NCBI GenBank assembly: GCA_903813345.2
Contig: CAIIXF020000001.1
Location: forward strand, 50,235,885 to 50,299,884
DNA length: 64,000 nt
Source of the DNA: Owenia fusiformis
Taxonomy: Eukaryota > Annelida > Polychaeta > Sabellida > Oweniidae
Direction of reading: 5' to 3'
Shown: in pieces, positions 63,594 through 64,000 of the stretch
Layout of the letters: every line of letters starts with the position of its first letter
How positions within the stretch are numbered: position 1 is the first letter of the stretch
The notes under the pieces: generated by a model
What the model was told of the DNA's origin: nothing
Databases searched by the model: none
The model's input: only the letters and a program-made list of their open reading frames with translations
Translations under genes and position numbers: made by a program

Positions 63594-64000
63594 GGGTGCA
63601 TGATGGGAAATTTTCTGCATTCCTCAATTGAGTCACATGTTATTTTTCAAACAAGAATCACTCCTTCCCCATATTGTCTATATCTTCCAGTTTTGCACAA
63701 AGAGTGCTCTTATGTGCCTAGAAAAGACTTGTGAGAAGAATGTTTTGATAAAGTGTATAAAAAACAAGAAAATTCAGTGAAAAGATTCAGAAAATTTTCA
63801 GAAATTTTTTTCACTGAATTTTTTCGTTTTTTATACATTTTACAAAACAAATCTTCTCACAAGGCTTTTCTAGGCACATAAGTGCACTCTTCGTGCAAAC
63901 CTGGAAGATGTAGACAATGTGGGGAAGGAGTTATTCTTCTTTGAAAAATAACATGTGACTCAATTGAGGAATGCAGAAAATTTCCCAACATGCACCCTGT
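63594..64000. mobile_element. Near-perfect 400-bp palindrome, foldback element cut by the window end
   Basis: CAGGGTGCATGATGGGAAAT at 63594 is inverted to the last base shown; the centre is near 63797. Arms of about 190 bp with only scattered mismatches. The right target site is outside the window. Confidence 0.88.

Overview
The window comes from an AT-rich, intron-rich animal genome. It shows GT-AG introns, several nested transposable elements, minisatellites, and two vertebrate-like multi-exon membrane protein genes. A Renilla-luciferase/haloalkane-dehalogenase-like gene, many short inverted-repeat elements and low GC fit a marine invertebrate (for example an echinoderm, hemichordate, lancelet or mollusc). 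The sequence alone does not settle the species.

Layout. About 2.7-51 kb (minus strand) is one anoctamin (TMEM16) gene, closest to ANO7 from memory of the family. I placed 20 coding positions whose lengths sum to 2754 nt, giving 917 codons plus a stop with no frame conflict. Two positions are duplicated in tandem as equal-length alternative exons: two 91-nt copies of the exon for the first membrane helix, and three 98-nt copies of the exon for helix 6. One helix-6 copy has Gly where the others have the first calcium-ligand Asn. The 5' splice site of that copy is followed by exactly 29 units of a 28-bp minisatellite, nearly all of which repeat the exon tail plus a consensus donor.

Nested in anoctamin introns on the plus strand are a Renilla-luciferase-like alpha/beta hydrolase (about 31.0-32.0 kb, catalytic triad intact, polyadenylation signal present) and a small two-exon gene of unknown function (16.9-17.65 kb) that probably encodes a secreted or GPI-anchored protein. 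The introns also hold many terminal-inverted-repeat elements (TA, TTAA, 5-bp and 6-bp target duplications), foldback hairpins, a LINE fragment, a tRNA-like sequence and several minisatellites.

About 51.2-57.8 kb is intergenic apart from a possible 5' noncoding anoctamin exon and one inverted-repeat element. From 57.9 to 63.2 kb (plus strand) lies a complete ten-exon SLC22-type organic ion transporter, 1797 nt and 598 aa, ending in a possible PDZ-binding tail. The window ends inside a near-perfect 400-bp palindrome.

The most unusual signals are the helix-6 exon trio with its calcium-site difference, the 28-bp array of repeated 5' splice sites, and a family of inverted-repeat elements carrying inward-facing mini-exons (start codon, short open frame, splice donor) just inside their ends. 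All exon boundaries are read by eye from splice consensus and protein homology recalled from memory; no search was run.
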